A DNA stretch of 64,000 nt, taken from contig NZ_CP011542.1 in NCBI RefSeq assembly GCF_001020985.1, positions 1,178,001-1,242,000 of the forward strand, given 5' to 3'. Positions 27,312-36,704 of this stretch are shown in pieces (position 1 is the stretch's first letter; every line of letters begins with the position of its first letter). The notes beneath the pieces are model-generated. The model was given only the letters and a program-made list of their open reading frames with translations, had not been told where the DNA came from and searched no databases. This DNA comes from Corynebacterium mustelae (GTDB taxonomy: Bacteria > Actinomycetota > Actinomycetes > Mycobacteriales > Mycobacteriaceae). The translations under genes and the position numbers were made by a program.

Positions 27312-27932
27312 ATGAGTACTAATAATTCCACCACCAATGAACCACGCGCTAACTATTCATGGCGCGTAATCGACATCATTATCGCATCGGTTCTTGGTGT
27401 CGCCATCGGCTTGATTTTCTGGGTATGGAATTCCATCGGCGGCGCCTGGTACGAGGCAGCTAATGCGCTTACCCCCGGCTTGGGTGGCATTGCAGTAGGA
27501 ATTTGGCTGATTGGCGGTGTTGTTGGTGGCTTGGTTATCCGCAAGCCGGGTGCGGCGCTATACGTCGAGTTAATTGCAGCTACTGTTTCGGCAACTATTG
27601 GTAACCAGTGGGGTATTTCCACCCTGTATTCGGGCCTGGCCCAGGGGCTGGGTGCTGAACTAATCTTCGCGTTATTCCTCTATCGGCGCTTTGGTATCCA
27701 AATCGCAGCTCTAGCCGGAATTGGTGCAGGGCTTGGCGCCTTTCTGCTGGAATTGGTGTTGAGCGCCAATATCGCCAAATCGTTGCTGTTTAACATCACA
27801 TACCTGGTATCAATGTCGGTCTCCGGTGCCATTCTTGCGGGTGTTCTTGGATATTTCTTGGTTCAAGCTTTGGCAGCAACCGGCGCATTGGATCGCTTTG
27901 CAGTGGGGCGCCAATCCCGCGACCTGGTATAG
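27312..27932 (+). CDS. ykoE: ECF transporter substrate component YkoE (thiamine/HMP)
   Basis: This 206-residue S component has six helices. It begins WRVIDIIIASVLGVAIGLIF and includes LGGIAVGIWLIGGVVGGLVI, RKPGAALYVELIAATVS, GNQWGISTLYSGLAQGLGAEL and FALFLYRRFG, the YkoE pattern. The family imports hydroxymethylpyrimidine or thiamine with YkoD and YkoC. The ATG at 27312 is chosen because the riboswitch's purine-rich end is its ribosome site; a longer frame from 27261 would translate the aptamer. Confidence 0.92.
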   Translation: MSTNNSTTNEPRANYSWRVIDIIIASVLGVAIGLIFWVWNSIGGAWYEAANALTPGLGGIAVGIWLIGGVVGGLVIRKPGAALYVELIAATVSATIGNQWGISTLYSGLAQGLGAELIFALFLYRRFGIQIAALAGIGAGLGAFLLELVLSANIAKSLLFNITYLVSMSVSGAILAGVLGYFLVQALAATGALDRFAVGRQSRDLV

Positions 27933-27960
27933 CCTAAAATAAGCTACGCTGCGAATATCA

Positions 27961-29403
27961 ATGCACATTTCTGCACGTGACTTTAGTTACCGGCATGCGT
28001 CCCGCCGGAAACCGGCGCTGAGTAATGTCAATCTCAGTATCGCCCCAGGCGAAAAGATACTCATGCTGGGTACCTCAGGTTCCGGTAAGTCAACCCTACT
28101 CGCGGCAATTGCTGGGGTGTTGGGCGCTGAGGACGGCGATAGTTCCGGTCGCCTTGAGGTATCTGGAACTGTGGGGATGGTGTTGCAAGACCCGGATTCG
28201 CAGGTCATTGCTTCGCGTGTGGGGGATGACGTGGCGTTTGGCTGCGAAAACCTCAATATTGCGCGCGATGAAATCTGGCAGCGGGTAACGGAAAGCCTTG
28301 CGTTGGTGGGGTTGGATCTGCCGTTGGATCACCCCACCGCGGAACTTTCCGGTGGGCAGAAACAACGACTTGCCTTAGCTGGGGTGCTCGCCATGGGGGC
28401 GGAGATCCTCGTTTTGGATGAACCCACCGCCAATCTGGATCCCGCTGGAGTGGCGGAAGTTGTGGCAGCAGTTGAGCATGTTGCTTACCACACCAACGCC
28501 ACAATAATTATCGTCGAACATCGGGTTGCTACCTGGCAGTCGGTGGTTGAGCGATGCGTGGTTTTGGCCGATGCGGATTCCGGTTCCAGCGTGCTTTTCG
28601 ACGCCCCCCTGGCCACCGTTGTTTCTGAACACGGCAAAGAACTGGCCGAAGCTGGTATTTGGGTACCCGGTTTCGACCCGGAGTTTTCCCATGTACCTGG
28701 TTCGGTGGCGGTGGCGGAGGCGTCGACAAGTGAAGCTGCAATTACCCTCACCGACGTAGTTACCGGGTGGAATACCCCGCTTAACCCGCATTTCCCGATA
28801 ACCGCCACGATTCCCGCTGGGGTATCCACAGTGATAACCGGGCCCAATGGGGCAGGTAAAACAACCCTTTTGCTTAGCATGTGTGGTCTGCTGCCGCTTC
28901 ATTCGGGCGATATTGCCATAGCCGAGAGCATTGCCGCACCGCTTGGGCCGCAACCGGATCGGTGGAGTTCCCGGGAACTAGCCACCCGCATGGGCTACGT
29001 ATTCCAAGATCCTGAGCATCAATTCGTCGCTCGGACCGTCCTAGAGGAACTCACCACATCCGCTGTGGTTTTGGGGATGGATAAAGCCGAAGCCGAGGAC
29101 AAATCGCAAGAAATCCTCAGTAGGTTGCGACTTGATCACCTTAGTGCGGCTAATCCATTCACACTTTCTGGTGGACAAAAACGGCGCCTATCGGTCGCCA
29201 CCACTTTGGTGCTGGCACCAAGTATCGTATTTCTTGACGAGCCCACCTTCGGTCAAGACCGCACCACATTTATCGAGCTGGTGCAGCTGCTTAGGCAACT
29301 AAGCGAAGCCGGTACCACTGTCGTTTCAATCAGCCATGATGAGCTTTTTGTGTCAGCCATGTCTGATAATCACCTTCACCTCAACCCTCGGGGCAGCCAA
29401 TGA
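27961..29403 (+). CDS. ykoD: ECF transporter double ATPase YkoD
   Basis: This 480-residue protein is two fused ABC ATPase domains. The first half has Walker A MLGTSGSGKSTLLAAIAG (residue ~33), Q-loop VLQDPDSQV, signature LSGGQKQRLALAG, Walker B LVLDEPTANLD and H-loop IIIVEHR. The second has ITGPNGAGKTTLLLSMCG (~residue 290), YVFQDPEHQF, LSGGQKRRLSVAT, IVFLDEPTFGQD, and VVSISHDE. It energises YkoE/YkoC. The ykoC start overlaps its stop by four bases. Confidence 0.95.
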   Translation: MHISARDFSYRHASRRKPALSNVNLSIAPGEKILMLGTSGSGKSTLLAAIAGVLGAEDGDSSGRLEVSGTVGMVLQDPDSQVIASRVGDDVAFGCENLNIARDEIWQRVTESLALVGLDLPLDHPTAELSGGQKQRLALAGVLAMGAEILVLDEPTANLDPAGVAEVVAAVEHVAYHTNATIIIVEHRVATWQSVVERCVVLADADSGSSVLFDAPLATVVSEHGKELAEAGIWVPGFDPEFSHVPGSVAVAEASTSEAAITLTDVVTGWNTPLNPHFPITATIPAGVSTVITGPNGAGKTTLLLSMCGLLPLHSGDIAIAESIAAPLGPQPDRWSSRELATRMGYVFQDPEHQFVARTVLEELTTSAVVLGMDKAEAEDKSQEILSRLRLDHLSAANPFTLSGGQKRRLSVATTLVLAPSIVFLDEPTFGQDRTTFIELVQLLRQLSEAGTTVVSISHDELFVSAMSDNHLHLNPRGSQ

Positions 29404-30158
29404 TACGCACTCTCGACAGTTTTAACCCGGTCGCCCGAATACTTGCACTTATAGCACTGACCACGCCGCTGATTATCAGCGTTGATGTGGTGTCTGCTGC
29501 AACTACGCTTGCTGCCACTATCATCGCCGCACCGTTATTCGGAATAAGCTGGGCGAAGCTTTTCCGTCGCGGTATTCCCATATTCATTGCAACCCCAATA
29601 TCTGGAATCTCCATGGCATTGTATGGGCGTCCGGAAGGCAAGGAGTATTTCTCTTTTCTATTTGCCCATGTCACCGAAAACTCCGTCGAACTTGCCATAG
29701 CCATCATGGTGCGGGTACTTGCCATTGGCTTGCCAGTGGTTGTCCTGCTCGGAAACATTGACCCCACCGAGTTGGGCGATGGTCTTAGTCAAAAACTCAA
29801 ACTGCCGCCCCGATTTGTCATCGGCGCAGTCGCTGCCGCCCGGCTGGTTAGTTTATTCAGACGCGACTGGGACGCCATGCGGCGGGCGCGGCGGGTGCGC
29901 GGACTTGACGGGCACGGCCGCATCCGGCGCGCTATCACCATGACATTCGCGCTTTTGGTCCTGGCTCTTCGGCGCGGTGCGAAGCTAGCCACCGCGATGG
30001 AAGCACGTGGCTTCGGCCGCTTTCCGGAGCGGACGTGGGCGCGGGAATCGACCTGGGGGAGGGCAGAGAACGTGCTTATTGCTTTATGTTTCTTCATTTC
30101 TTGTTCCTCCATCGCGTTGGCGATAGCGGTGGGAACCTTCCGATTCTTAGGTACGTAA
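29400..30158 (+). CDS. ykoC: ECF transporter transmembrane subunit YkoC
   Basis: This 252-residue EcfT-type coupling subunit has about five helices and a long cytoplasmic coupling helix with the two Ala-Arg-Gly motifs: MRRARRVRGLDG and LATAMEARGFGRFPERT. It completes the YkoEDC importer. Translation is coupled to ykoD (ATGA overlap), and the next gene starts five bases after its stop. Confidence 0.92.
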   Translation: MIRTLDSFNPVARILALIALTTPLIISVDVVSAATTLAATIIAAPLFGISWAKLFRRGIPIFIATPISGISMALYGRPEGKEYFSFLFAHVTENSVELAIAIMVRVLAIGLPVVVLLGNIDPTELGDGLSQKLKLPPRFVIGAVAAARLVSLFRRDWDAMRRARRVRGLDGHGRIRRAITMTFALLVLALRRGAKLATAMEARGFGRFPERTWARESTWGRAENVLIALCFFISCSSIALAIAVGTFRFLGT

Positions 30159-30162
30159 ATTC

Positions 30163-30879
30163 ATGATTTTGTTCATCGACGGCCCGTCCGGTGCTGGGAA
30201 AACCACCCTCGCGGCGTACTTGCACCATGGGTTGCGCCGGGAAATGCCGGATCTCGATGTGGTGCACCTTGATGATTTTTACCCTGGTTGGGATGGGCTG
30301 CGTAAGGGAACCGACATTGTTGCACGTGACGTGCTGTCCATGGCCCGGTCGGGCTTTTACCGGTGGGACTGGGAACATAACCAACCGGCGCAGTGGAATG
30401 CGCTTAGCAGCGACAATCTCATCATTGAAGGGTCAGGGTGTCTCAGTAACGCCGCATTAGCCGCCGCGAGCCGTCGAACCGAGGATGTGGCGGCGATCAT
30501 CATTTCCGGCGATGAGCAGTTGCGGAAACAACGCGCGTTGCGGCGCGACCCGGACTACGCGCTAAACTGGCGGCGGTGGGCGGAGCAGGAACTCCAGCAT
30601 ATGCAGGAAGTAGGGCAGTTGGTTGCTGAGTCGGATGCCGAATTTTACCAACTGTGGCTTAACCCGCGCGAGTTCTTCGCGGGCGGTGACGGGCTAAAAC
30701 CAAGCGGTTTAGAGGGCGAAGCGCACCGGCGAACGGGTATGCGTCCAAGCCGGATCGTGCTAGGGAATAATATGTATCCACTGTTGTATATGGATATGGA
30801 AAGTGTGTCTGCTGTCGGGTACGCCGCAGAAATTCTGGCATGGCTACGCGTGTCCGGAATTATTGATGCCTACGAATAG
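30163..30879 (+). CDS. P-loop kinase, uridine-kinase-like, linked to thiamine import
   Basis: This 238-residue protein has Walker A FIDGPSGAGKTTLAAYL at residues 4-20, VVHLDDFYPGWDGL (the Asp-Asp-x-Tyr substrate motif of uridine/pantothenate-type kinases), YRWDWEHNQPAQW, a LIIEGSG strand, and a lid helix LRKQRALRRDPDYALNWRRW rich in Arg. It sits four bases after ykoC, so it is almost certainly co-transcribed with the thiamine/HMP importer under the TPP riboswitch. Its substrate could be an imported pyrimidine or thiazole alcohol, but that is only inferred from position. Confidence 0.8.
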   Translation: MILFIDGPSGAGKTTLAAYLHHGLRREMPDLDVVHLDDFYPGWDGLRKGTDIVARDVLSMARSGFYRWDWEHNQPAQWNALSSDNLIIEGSGCLSNAALAAASRRTEDVAAIIISGDEQLRKQRALRRDPDYALNWRRWAEQELQHMQEVGQLVAESDAEFYQLWLNPREFFAGGDGLKPSGLEGEAHRRTGMRPSRIVLGNNMYPLLYMDMESVSAVGYAAEILAWLRVSGIIDAYE

Positions 30880-31275
30880 GGGAGACCGTCACGTGGGTCG
30901 GTGTGAGCGGTAACCATGGCGTGCGTTTCTTGCTGGGGATAAGTAAGCCATTAGGTTTTTCTCATCGTTGCAATCGGCGGTTGTTAGGGCGGCATGAGGT
31001 GTTTTCCTGTCGAAAGGCCTGCAGCATGGGGGTGCTAAAACTTACCCCCAATTAGCTGCTGATGTGCTGCGGTTGCTGGGGGTTGAGTGTCTGGATAGTT
31101 CCAGTTAATGGCGGGTTTTTGCAGGTTTTGCTTGTCGACGATCCTTGATTGTGATCCCCTTTGCATATCACCGGGTATTCATGGGCTAGATCACACGATA
31201 GTATTCATTGCGAGTATTGGTATTGGGTCAATGCCGTACAAAATGTTTCATTTATATGTAGATGGAGGTCGTTTA
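30880..31275. other. Intergenic, possible short gene scar
   Basis: 396 bases before oppA. A short plus frame ends KTYPQLAADVLRLLGVE before a stop at about 31109, which looks protein-like but is too short to assign. One dispersed word, GCTTGTCGACG, lies at 31130-31140. The oppA promoter is expected in the AT-rich 31190-31260 part. Confidence 0.4.
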
Positions 31276-32874
31276 ATGACTTTTAAGAAGACTCTTGCCG
31301 TAGGAACGGCGGCGGCCGTAGCACTGAGCTTGGCTGCTTGTTCTTCTGATTCCACCTCTGGCAATGGCACTGGCGCCGATGCATCTAATGCAAATTACGT
31401 GATAGCTAATGGGTCCGAGCCGCAGAATCCACTAATCCCAGCAAACACCAACGAAAACGGTGGCGGCCGGATCATCGAATCGATCTACTCTGGGCTCGTT
31501 TACTACGATGCGGATGGCAAAGTGCACAATGAGCTCGCTGAATCCATTGAGCTTGAAGGCGACAAGACCTACAAGGTCACTATTAAAGAGGGTAGTACCT
31601 TCGCAGACGGCACTCCAATTAAAGCCGAGCATTTTGTCAATACATGGAACCACGCAGTGGAAAAGGCACTGCTGTCCAACTACTTCTTCGAGCCAATCCT
31701 GGGCTATGAAGAGGGAAAGAAAGAGATGGAAGGCCTAAAGGTCGTCGACGATAAGACCTTCACCATCGAATTGGCTCAACCTGAGTCTGACTTCCCAACC
31801 CGCCTTGGCTACTCCGCCTTCTTCCCACTGCCACCTGAGGCATTAGAAGACATGGATAGTTTCGGGGAAAAGCCCAACGGCAATGGCCCATACAAACTTG
31901 CAGAGTGGAACCACAATGAGTCTGCTCTTCTAGTTCCTAATGAGAACTATGACGGTCCACGTAAAGCACAAAACGACGGCATAAAGTTCGTTTTCTACTC
32001 CAACTTCGATGCAGCATATGCTGATCTGCTTTCGGGAAATCTTGATGTTCTGGATGCGGTTCCAGACACCGCATTCGCTACCTATGAGTCTGAACTCGGC
32101 GATCGTGCTGTCAACCAGCCATCCGCTGTATTCCAGTCCTTCACCATTCCGGAAAAACTTGAGCACTTCTCCGGTGAAGAGGGCAAGCTGCGTCGTCAAG
32201 CAATCTCCATGGCGATCGACCGCAAGGAGATCACGGACACCATCTTCCAGGGCACTCGTACCCCAGCTACTGACTTCACCTCGCCAGTTATCCCAGGACA
32301 TACCGACCAGCTCAAGGGCGCCTCGGTTTTGGAGTTCAACCCAGAAAAGGCCAAGGAACTATGGGCTAAGGCTGACGAAATGTCCAAGTTCACCGGTGAA
32401 TTCTCCATCGCATACAACGCCGATGGTGGTCACCAGGCATGGGTCGATGCGGTGGCAAACCAGATCAAGAACAACCTAGGAATCGAAGCGATAGGCAACC
32501 CATACCCGGATTTCAAGTCGTTGCGTGACGATGTCACCAACCGCACCATCGGCAGTGCATTCCGCACGGGTTGGCAGGCCGACTACCCGTCGTTGGCGAA
32601 CTTCCTGGCACCGCTGTATGCAACCAATGCTAGCTCCAATGACGGCGACTACTCGTCTGCAAAGTTTGATGAGTTGATCAATCAAGGCGACGGCGCAAAG
32701 ACTGTTGAGGAAGGATTCAATTCTTATCTCGAAGCCCAAGAAGTATTGCTGGAGGACCTGCCAGCTATCCCAACCTGGTACGCAAATACGGTCGGTGGGT
32801 TCTCGGAGAATGTCGAAAACGTCATCTTCTCCTGGAAGGGCCAGCCGGAGTATCACGAGATCACCAAGAAGTAG
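31276..32874 (+). CDS. oppA: Peptide ABC transporter substrate-binding lipoprotein
   Basis: This 532-residue family-5 solute-binding protein is anchored as a lipoprotein: MTFKKTLAVGTAAAVALSLA then lipobox LAAC (Cys near residue 25). It has SEPQNPLIPANTNENGGGRI, the family signature around SLKAEHFVNTWNHAV (here PIKAEHFVNTW), and AISMAIDRKEI. It binds oligopeptides or dipeptides for the OppBC-D/F pore. The ATG at 31276 follows GGAGG; a longer frame from 31108 has no such support. Confidence 0.92.
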   Translation: MTFKKTLAVGTAAAVALSLAACSSDSTSGNGTGADASNANYVIANGSEPQNPLIPANTNENGGGRIIESIYSGLVYYDADGKVHNELAESIELEGDKTYKVTIKEGSTFADGTPIKAEHFVNTWNHAVEKALLSNYFFEPILGYEEGKKEMEGLKVVDDKTFTIELAQPESDFPTRLGYSAFFPLPPEALEDMDSFGEKPNGNGPYKLAEWNHNESALLVPNENYDGPRKAQNDGIKFVFYSNFDAAYADLLSGNLDVLDAVPDTAFATYESELGDRAVNQPSAVFQSFTIPEKLEHFSGEEGKLRRQAISMAIDRKEITDTIFQGTRTPATDFTSPVIPGHTDQLKGASVLEFNPEKAKELWAKADEMSKFTGEFSIAYNADGGHQAWVDAVANQIKNNLGIEAIGNPYPDFKSLRDDVTNRTIGSAFRTGWQADYPSLANFLAPLYATNASSNDGDYSSAKFDELINQGDGAKTVEEGFNSYLEAQEVLLEDLPAIPTWYANTVGGFSENVENVIFSWKGQPEYHEITKK

Positions 32875-32909
32875 AAGAATCTGCTGGTAAACTATGATCT
32901 CCGTTTAGC

Positions 32910-32937
32910 AACCCCGTGTGGTTTAGTCACGCGGGGT
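32910..32937 (+). terminator. Hairpin between oppA and oppB
   Basis: AACCCCG at 32910-32916 pairs with CGGGGTT at 32931-32937, extended by GTG/CAC. No long T-tract follows (CGCTTG). It probably lowers expression of the membrane genes relative to the binding protein, or protects the oppA mRNA 3' end. Confidence 0.6.
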
Positions 32938-32988
32938 TCGCTTGCGTGAGGAACGTAGTAGATGTAAGTAGATAAGGAACCTAAAGAT

Positions 32989-33915
32989 ATGTTGCGCTAT
33001 GTTGGGCGGCGCTTGCTTCAAATGATCCCAGTGTTCTTTGGAGCGACGCTCTTACTCTACGCCTTGGTATTCCTCATGCCAGGTGACCCGGTGGAAGCCC
33101 TCGGTGGCGACCGCGGTCTCACGGATGCGGCACGTGCTCGCATCACGGCAGAATACAATCTGGATAAACCATTCATCATCCAGTATCTGCTCTATATCAA
33201 AGGTGTGTTCACCCTTGATTTTGGTACCACGTTCTCTGGTCGACCCGTGGCAGAAGCGATGGCTAACGCGTTCCCCGTCACCATCAAACTAGCGGTCATG
33301 GCACTCATCTTCGAAGCGGTTTTCGGCATGATCTTCGGAGTGATCGCGGGTATTCGCCGGGGTGGGATTTTCGACAGCACCGTTTTGGTTACCTCGCTGA
33401 TCGTGATCGCCGTACCATCTTTCGTTATCGGTTTCGTATTCCAGTTTTTTATTGGTGTGAAGTGGCGGCTGCTCCCGGTCACCGTGGGTGCTAACGAAAC
33501 ATTTACCGCATTGCTCATGCCCGCCATCGTGCTCGGCGCCCTGTCGTTCGCCTATGTAGTGCGGTTAACGCGCCAATCGGTGAGCGAAAACCTTCAAGCT
33601 GATTTCGTTCGCACCGCGCGTGCCAAGGGCATGACCAACGGCTCGGTGACCCGTAGGCATGTGCTACGAAATTCGCTTATTCCAGTAGCCACGTTCTTAG
33701 GCTCTGATCTCGGTGCACTCATGGGCGGCGCTATCGTCACGGAAGGCATCTTCGGAATCAACGGTGTGGGTGGCGCTATCTATCAAGCAATTCTCAAAGG
33801 CGAACCGACCACCGTCGTGTCCTTTACCACAGTGTTGGTGATTGTTTATATCATCGCAAACTTGATCGTGGACTTGCTCTACGCCATTCTTGATCCAAGG
33901 ATTCGCTATGCATAA
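32989..33915 (+). CDS. oppB: Peptide ABC transporter permease OppB/DppB
   Basis: This 308-residue permease has six helices: LRYVGRRLLQMIPVFFGATL start, GDP-x-E loop (MPGDPVEALGG), and the EAA coupling motif VRTARAKGMTNGSVTRRHVLRNSL. It is part of the oppABCD/F operon. Its last eight bases overlap the oppC start. Confidence 0.94.
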   Translation: MLRYVGRRLLQMIPVFFGATLLLYALVFLMPGDPVEALGGDRGLTDAARARITAEYNLDKPFIIQYLLYIKGVFTLDFGTTFSGRPVAEAMANAFPVTIKLAVMALIFEAVFGMIFGVIAGIRRGGIFDSTVLVTSLIVIAVPSFVIGFVFQFFIGVKWRLLPVTVGANETFTALLMPAIVLGALSFAYVVRLTRQSVSENLQADFVRTARAKGMTNGSVTRRHVLRNSLIPVATFLGSDLGALMGGAIVTEGIFGINGVGGAIYQAILKGEPTTVVSFTTVLVIVYIIANLIVDLLYAILDPRIRYA

Positions 33916-34870
33916 AGATGAGAAGAAAATGGTTCTTCCAGGCCAAGAACGCTACATTGCGGAGACGGACGAAACCGGACTTGGCGCAGTAGATGCGGTT
34001 GCGGACGAATCCGCTCCCACCAGCGTATGGGGTGAAGCGTGGCGCTATCTACGCAAGCGGCCGCTATTTTGGATCTCCGCTGCACTGATTTTGTTAGCTG
34101 TATCGTTGGCGTTATTTCCGCAATTATTTACCTCCACCGACCCTCGGTTCTGTCAGCTTTCTAAATCACTGGCAGGTGCCGAAGCTGGCCACCCATTTGG
34201 ATTTGATCGGCAAGGCTGCGATATCTATTCCCGGATGGTCTATGGGGCACGTGCATCGGTATCAGTGGGGCTGCTTACCTCCATCGCAGTCGTCATTATC
34301 GGCACCATGATCGGGGCTCTCGCTGGGTATTTCGGCGGGTTCTTAGACGGGCTGCTTTCCCGAATCACGGACGTGTTCTACGCGGTTCCGCTGGTACTGG
34401 CCGCGATCGTCGTCATGCAGGTATTCAAAGAACACCGCACGATCATGACCGTGGTTATCGTTCTAGCGATGTTCGGGTGGACAAATATCGCTCGCATTAC
34501 CCGTGGTGCGGTGCTATCAACTAAAAACGAAGAATTTGTCACCGCTGCGCGCGCCGTAGGGGCATCGAAATGGCAAATCCTTAGCCATCACATTCTGCCC
34601 AATGCGGCAGCACCGATTATCGTGTATGCCACGGTGGCGTTGGGTACCTTCATTGTTGCCGAAGCCACACTATCTTTCCTAGGAATTGGTTTGCCGACCA
34701 CAATTGTTTCCTGGGGCGGCGATATCGCCAAAGGCCAAGCATCGCTACGTTCAAATCCGATGGTGCTGTTCTATCCCGCGCTTGCTCTTGGCACAACGGT
34801 GCTGAGCTTCATCATGATGGGTGATGTTGTCCGCGATGCACTTGATCCTAAATCCCGGAAAACGAAGTAG
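33908..34870 (+). CDS. oppC: Peptide ABC transporter permease OppC/DppC
   Basis: This 320-residue second permease has a long charged N-terminus, helix WISAALILLAVSLALFPQLF, HPFGFDRQGCDIYSRMVYGAR (the typical HPLGTDxxGRD motif, changed here), and the EAA loop FVTAARAVGASKWQILSHHILPN. The ATG at 33908 lies within the oppB stop region (ATGCATAA), giving an eight-base overlap; an earlier in-frame start overlaps oppB further. Confidence 0.93.
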   Translation: MHKDEKKMVLPGQERYIAETDETGLGAVDAVADESAPTSVWGEAWRYLRKRPLFWISAALILLAVSLALFPQLFTSTDPRFCQLSKSLAGAEAGHPFGFDRQGCDIYSRMVYGARASVSVGLLTSIAVVIIGTMIGALAGYFGGFLDGLLSRITDVFYAVPLVLAAIVVMQVFKEHRTIMTVVIVLAMFGWTNIARITRGAVLSTKNEEFVTAARAVGASKWQILSHHILPNAAAPIIVYATVALGTFIVAEATLSFLGIGLPTTIVSWGGDIAKGQASLRSNPMVLFYPALALGTTVLSFIMMGDVVRDALDPKSRKTK

Positions 34871-34879
34871 AAGGGGCGA

Positions 34880-36586
34880 ATGAGAAAAATGACTGATACT
34901 ACCCTTCCGACTACCGCCACGGTAAAGCCACTGTTGGAACTTAAGGATTTGAAAATTTCTTTCCAATCTTCCACCGGAACAGTTGATGCGGTGCGTGGTG
35001 TTAACCTCACCATTTATCCCGGCCAGTCGGTGGCAATTGTGGGGGAATCAGGCTCTGGTAAATCCACCACTGCGATGTCTATCATCGGGCTTTTGCCTGG
35101 CACCGGAAAAGTGACTGGCGGCCGGATACTTTTCAACGGCACCGACCTCGCCGCCCTCGACGAGAAACAAATGGTCGAGTACCGGGGCTCCCAGATCGGG
35201 CTGGTCCCTCAAGACCCTATGAGTAACCTCAATCCAGTGTGGCGGGTGGGGACCCAGATTAAAGAGTCACTGCGAGCCAATAACATCGTGCCGAAGCCGC
35301 AGATGGATGCCCGGGTAGCCGACCTGCTTGAAGAAGCAGGTTTACCGGATGCTAACAGGCGCGCGAAGCAATACCCGCATGAGTTTTCCGGCGGTATGCG
35401 GCAACGAGCGTTGATCGCTATGGGTTTAGCGGCACGACCGAAGCTCTTGATCGCCGACGAACCGACCTCCGCCCTGGATGTGACGGTGCAGAAGCGGATT
35501 TTGGATCACCTGGAGCACCTCACCGCCGAATTAGGAACCGCAGTGCTGTTTATCACCCATGACCTGGGCTTGGCCGCCGAGCGGGCCGAACACCTGGTGG
35601 TGATGCACCGGGGTCGGGTAGTGGAATCCGGGCCGAGCCTGGATATTCTGCGTAACCCCCAGCACCCGTATACCCAACGGTTAGTCAAAGCTGCGCCGTC
35701 GCTGGCATCCGCGCGTATTCAGTCGGCTACGGAAAAAGGCATTGAGTCTTCGGAATTACTATCACACGATCATAATCTGAACGCGGAAGAGATTATCCGG
35801 GTGGAAAACCTCACGCGGGTGTTTAATGTTCGTGGCAGCCGTGGAGAAAAGAGCGAGTTTACCGCCGTCGATAACGTCAGTTTCGGCTTGAAAAAAGGCA
35901 CTACGCTGGCGCTAGTGGGTGAATCCGGTTCGGGCAAATCCACAGTGGCGAATATGATTTTGAACTTGCTTGATCCCACCAGTGGCAAGGTCTACTACAA
36001 GGGCACCGACCTGTCGACGTTAAACGAAAAGCAATTGTTTGACATGCGCCGCAAACTACAGGTGGTCTTCCAAAATCCGTATGGTTCCTTGGATCCAATG
36101 TATTCCATTTACCGGTGTATTGAAGAGCCGCTTGTGGTGCATAAGGTCGGCAACCGCAAAGAACGCGAGGCATGGGTGGCTGAGCTACTGGACATGGTGG
36201 CTATGCCGCGTTCGGCTATGCGCCGGTACCCCAATGAGCTTTCCGGTGGGCAGCGGCAACGAATCGCGGTGGCACGTGCGTTGGCGCTGAAACCCGAGGT
36301 GGTCGTACTAGACGAAGCCGTCTCCGCCTTGGATGTGTTGGTGCAGAACCAGATTCTGCAATTGCTGGCGGACCTCCAATCTGAACTCAATTTGAGTTAC
36401 TTGTTTATCACCCACGATCTCGCGGTGGTGCGCCAGACCGCCGACGAAGTTGCGGTGATGCAGAAAGGTAAATTGGTTGAGCGTGGCGAAACCAATGAGA
36501 TCTTTAGCAACGCGCAGCAGGAATATACCCGGGATCTGATCAACTCTGTCCCTGGGTTAGGCATTGAATTGGGGACAAACATTTAA
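34880..36586 (+). CDS. Fused peptide ABC transporter ATPases OppD-OppF
   Basis: This 568-residue protein carries two ATPase domains. Domain 1 has Walker A VGESGSGKSTTAMSIIG (~residue 55), signature FSGGMRQRALIAMG, Walker B LLIADEPTSALDVT and the OppD-type QHPYTQRL zone (NPQHPYTQRLVKA). Domain 2 has VGESGSGKSTVANMIL (~residue 350), VVFQNPYGSLDP, LSGGQRQRIAVARAL, VVVLDEAVSALDV, in which Walker B has DEAVS where most have DEPTS. It provides both ATP sites for the importer. ATG 34889 is an alternative start. Confidence 0.94.
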   Translation: MRKMTDTTLPTTATVKPLLELKDLKISFQSSTGTVDAVRGVNLTIYPGQSVAIVGESGSGKSTTAMSIIGLLPGTGKVTGGRILFNGTDLAALDEKQMVEYRGSQIGLVPQDPMSNLNPVWRVGTQIKESLRANNIVPKPQMDARVADLLEEAGLPDANRRAKQYPHEFSGGMRQRALIAMGLAARPKLLIADEPTSALDVTVQKRILDHLEHLTAELGTAVLFITHDLGLAAERAEHLVVMHRGRVVESGPSLDILRNPQHPYTQRLVKAAPSLASARIQSATEKGIESSELLSHDHNLNAEEIIRVENLTRVFNVRGSRGEKSEFTAVDNVSFGLKKGTTLALVGESGSGKSTVANMILNLLDPTSGKVYYKGTDLSTLNEKQLFDMRRKLQVVFQNPYGSLDPMYSIYRCIEEPLVVHKVGNRKEREAWVAELLDMVAMPRSAMRRYPNELSGGQRQRIAVARALALKPEVVVLDEAVSALDVLVQNQILQLLADLQSELNLSYLFITHDLAVVRQTADEVAVMQKGKLVERGETNEIFSNAQQEYTRDLINSVPGLGIELGTNI

Positions 36587-36616
36587 CCAGCATTTGGCTT
36601 GGTTGGCCTAGCTTTT

Positions 36617-36660
36617 GGTCACAATCTACCCATGACAATAATCATGGGTAGATTGTGACC
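36617..36660 (+). terminator. Perfect 19-bp inverted repeat after oppDF
   Basis: The arm at 36617-36635 (GGTCACAATCTACCCATGA) pairs base for base with 36642-36660 across a six-base loop, followed by TTTGTTA. It lies 30 bases past the oppDF stop, so it is probably the operon's terminator. The length and perfection are unusual. Confidence 0.65.
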
Positions 36661-36704
36661 TTTGTTATGTGTATCGGATTTAAAAATCGATTGAGATTAG
36701 GGTT

